From assembly GCA_025464735.1 (NCBI GenBank), contig JAODMX010000098.1:1-6435 (forward strand): a stretch of DNA of 6,435 bases. The letters run 5' to 3'. This stretch comes from Frondihabitans sp. GTDB taxonomy: Bacteria > Actinomycetota > Actinomycetes > Actinomycetales > Microbacteriaceae. Position numbers and translations under genes: made by a program. Position 1 is the first letter of the stretch. Each line of letters starts with the position of its first letter. Of this stretch, positions 5,235 through 6,435 are shown piece by piece. Below the pieces are notes generated by a model. That model did not search any database. It saw only the letters and a program-made list of their open reading frames with translations, and had not been told where the DNA came from.

Positions 5235-6435
5235 GGCGCCGCCCGACGCGTAAGGGCCGCCTCCACTCGTTCGCGAGCGGTCTGCTTCTCGGCGGTCTCG
5301 TCCTGGGAATCGACGTACCCGTATCCGGAGGCGTACCCGTACCGGCCGTAGCCGTACGCGTCAGGGCCCTTCGTCGGCATCATCGTGAGCACGAAACCCG
5401 ACACCGGTGCGCCGACGTTCTCGAGGGTTGCGATGGCTCCGCTCACCTGATTCTTGAGGGTCCTGCCCGCCGCGATGACCACGATGGCGCCGCTCGCGTT
5501 CTTGGCGAGGATCGCGGCGTCGGTCACAGGCAGCAGCGGCGGCGCGTCGAACAGGACGTACTCGTAGTGCTCTTCGAGCGTCTGAATGAGCTTCTGCATC
5601 TGACGCGACCCGAGCAACTCGGAAGGATTCGGCGGGATCTGCCCCGCAGGCAGCACATGCAGGTTGCCCTTGCCCCACGGTTGCGTGGCATCCTGCAGGT
5701 CGGCGCGCCCGATGAGCACGTCGGTGAGGCCGACGGCTCCTTCGAGGCCCATATAGGTGGCGAGTTTCGGTCGACGCAGGTCAGCGTCGATGACGATCAC
5801 CCGGTATCCGGCGTTCTCGAGGGTGATCGCAAGGTTGGCGACAGTGGTGCTCTTACCCTCGGACTGGATCGAGCTGGTCACCACGAAGGTGCGGGCGCGG
5901 CCCTCGAGATCGAGGAACTGCAGGTTGGTGCGGAGAGTCCGGAACGATTCCGACCGCGGGCTCCGCGGATCGGCGTGCACGATGAGCGGCCGGGCGGACG
6001 CCTTCGCGTCGAAGGCGATCCCTCCGACGATCGGCGCGTCGCTGAGCCGCTCGACGTCGGCCTCGTTGTGCACCCGGGTGTCGAGGGTCTCGCGCAGCAC
6101 GGCGATACCGACGCCGAGCGCCAACCCGATGAGCAGGCCGAGGATCACGTTGAGCGGCACCTTGGGGCTGACCGGCGCGAGAGGCACCTGCGCCTCGGCG
6201 ACACGAGTCAGCTTGACCTCGGAGGTGTCAGAATTACCGGTGGACTCGATCTGCTGCACGACGTTGGTCAGACTCTGCGACGTGGCATTGGCGATGTCGG
6301 CGGCCTCCGTCGCGCTGTTCGACGTCGCGGTGATCTGAATCAGCGTCGTGTTGAGCGGGTTGCTGGACGAGACCATCTCTGCCAGCTGGGCCGCCGTGAG
6401 TTTCAGCTTGAGACTCGATGCCACCGGAAGCAGCA
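5231..6435 (-). CDS. Polysaccharide biosynthesis tyrosine autokinase (Wzz domain fused to BY-kinase), N-terminus missing
   Basis: This is the C-terminal 400 residues of a bacterial tyrosine (BY) kinase; the reading frame stays open to the window edge, so the true start and first membrane helix lie outside. Numbering from the GTG at 6424 (an internal codon, not the start), residues 1-80 match the end of a Wzz chain-length domain and 89-111 form the second membrane helix. The cytoplasmic kinase domain follows, with the EX2RX2R oligomerisation motif (E159, R162, R165), Walker A SEGKST (K191), Walker A' with D213 and D215, and Walker B FDAPP (D293). A tail with six tyrosines (357-370) is the expected autophosphorylation cluster. 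In this family ATP-dependent autophosphorylation, reversed by a partner phosphatase, controls polymer length and export. The stop overlaps the phosphatase start as GTGA. All key motifs are intact, so the assignment is firm; the polymer is unknown. Confidence 0.95.
   Translation of the reverse strand, partial: LLPVASSLKLKLTAAQLAEMVSSSNPLNTTLIQITATSNSATEAADIANATSQSLTNVVQQIESTGNSDTSEVKLTRVAEAQVPLAPVSPKVPLNVILGLLIGLALGVGIAVLRETLDTRVHNEADVERLSDAPIVGGIAFDAKASARPLIVHADPRSPRSESFRTLRTNLQFLDLEGRARTFVVTSSIQSEGKSTTVANLAITLENAGYRVIVIDADLRRPKLATYMGLEGAVGLTDVLIGRADLQDATQPWGKGNLHVLPAGQIPPNPSELLGSRQMQKLIQTLEEHYEYVLFDAPPLLPVTDAAILAKNASGAIVVIAAGRTLKNQVSGAIATLENVGAPVSGFVLTMMPTKGPDAYGYGRYGYASGYGYVDSQDETAEKQTARERVEAALTRRAAP
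5315..5356 (-). other. Tyrosine-rich autophosphorylation tail of the kinase
   Basis: Six tyrosine codons, all TAC, lie within 14 codons (kinase residues 357, 359, 362, 364, 368 and 370, numbered from the GTG at 6424), mostly alternating with glycine. BY-kinases carry such clusters at the C-terminus, where they are phosphorylated in trans by neighbouring subunits. The DNA forms short imperfect TACGG-type repeats that could vary in copy number. Function is inferred from the family. Confidence 0.85.

Noticed and set aside
4359..5351. 330-codon open frame on the plus strand
   Set aside because: It runs antisense to three genes, including the phosphatase and the end of the kinase. Long antisense frames are expected in GC-rich coding DNA, and the product shows no motif.

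Overview
The window reads as part of an exopolysaccharide or capsule biosynthesis cluster. Six genes all lie on the minus strand, so they are read from high to low coordinates. The first (tyrosine kinase) and last (GT2 glycosyltransferase) run off the window edges. Coding density is near complete: the only real gap is 88 bases (1996-2083), and no stretch over 300 bases lacks a gene. I see no tRNA, rRNA, CRISPR array, insertion sequence, convincing terminator or internal promoter. High G+C, GTG starts, the fused Wzz-type chain-length domain plus kinase with a Tyr/Gly tail, and a long-form low-molecular-weight phosphatase suggest a high-GC actinobacterium. Microbacteriaceae is my guess, from resemblance only.

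In transcription order: (1) a BY-type tyrosine autokinase, C-terminal 400 residues only (6435-5231); (2) a low-molecular-weight protein tyrosine phosphatase (5234-4599); (3) an unrecognised protein with one membrane anchor, a Pro/Ser/Thr linker and two Asp-boxes (4599-3601); (4) a polyprenyl-phosphate glycosyl-1-phosphate transferase (3604-2084); (5) a GT4-like glycosyltransferase (1995-817); (6) a GT2 glycosyltransferase resembling rhamnosyltransferases (816-1). The first four are chained by stop/start overlaps (GTGA, TAATG, GTGA). Genes 5 and 6 abut as TAGATG, and the 88-base gap separates genes 4 and 5.

Inferred logic: the kinase and phosphatase would set chain length and export by cycling tyrosine phosphorylation. 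The phosphoglycosyltransferase loads the first sugar phosphate onto undecaprenyl phosphate in the membrane. The two glycosyltransferases add later sugars on the cytoplasmic face. The Asp-box protein is translationally coupled between the regulatory pair and the priming enzyme, has no obvious role in the textbook pathway, and is the most original item.

Base composition changes within the window. Hand-counted 60-base lines above about 3480 run from about 63 to 77% G+C, while those below run from about 45 to 62%. The step falls near the start of gene 4 and looks like the border between a conserved regulatory module and a variable, possibly transferred, sugar-assembly module.
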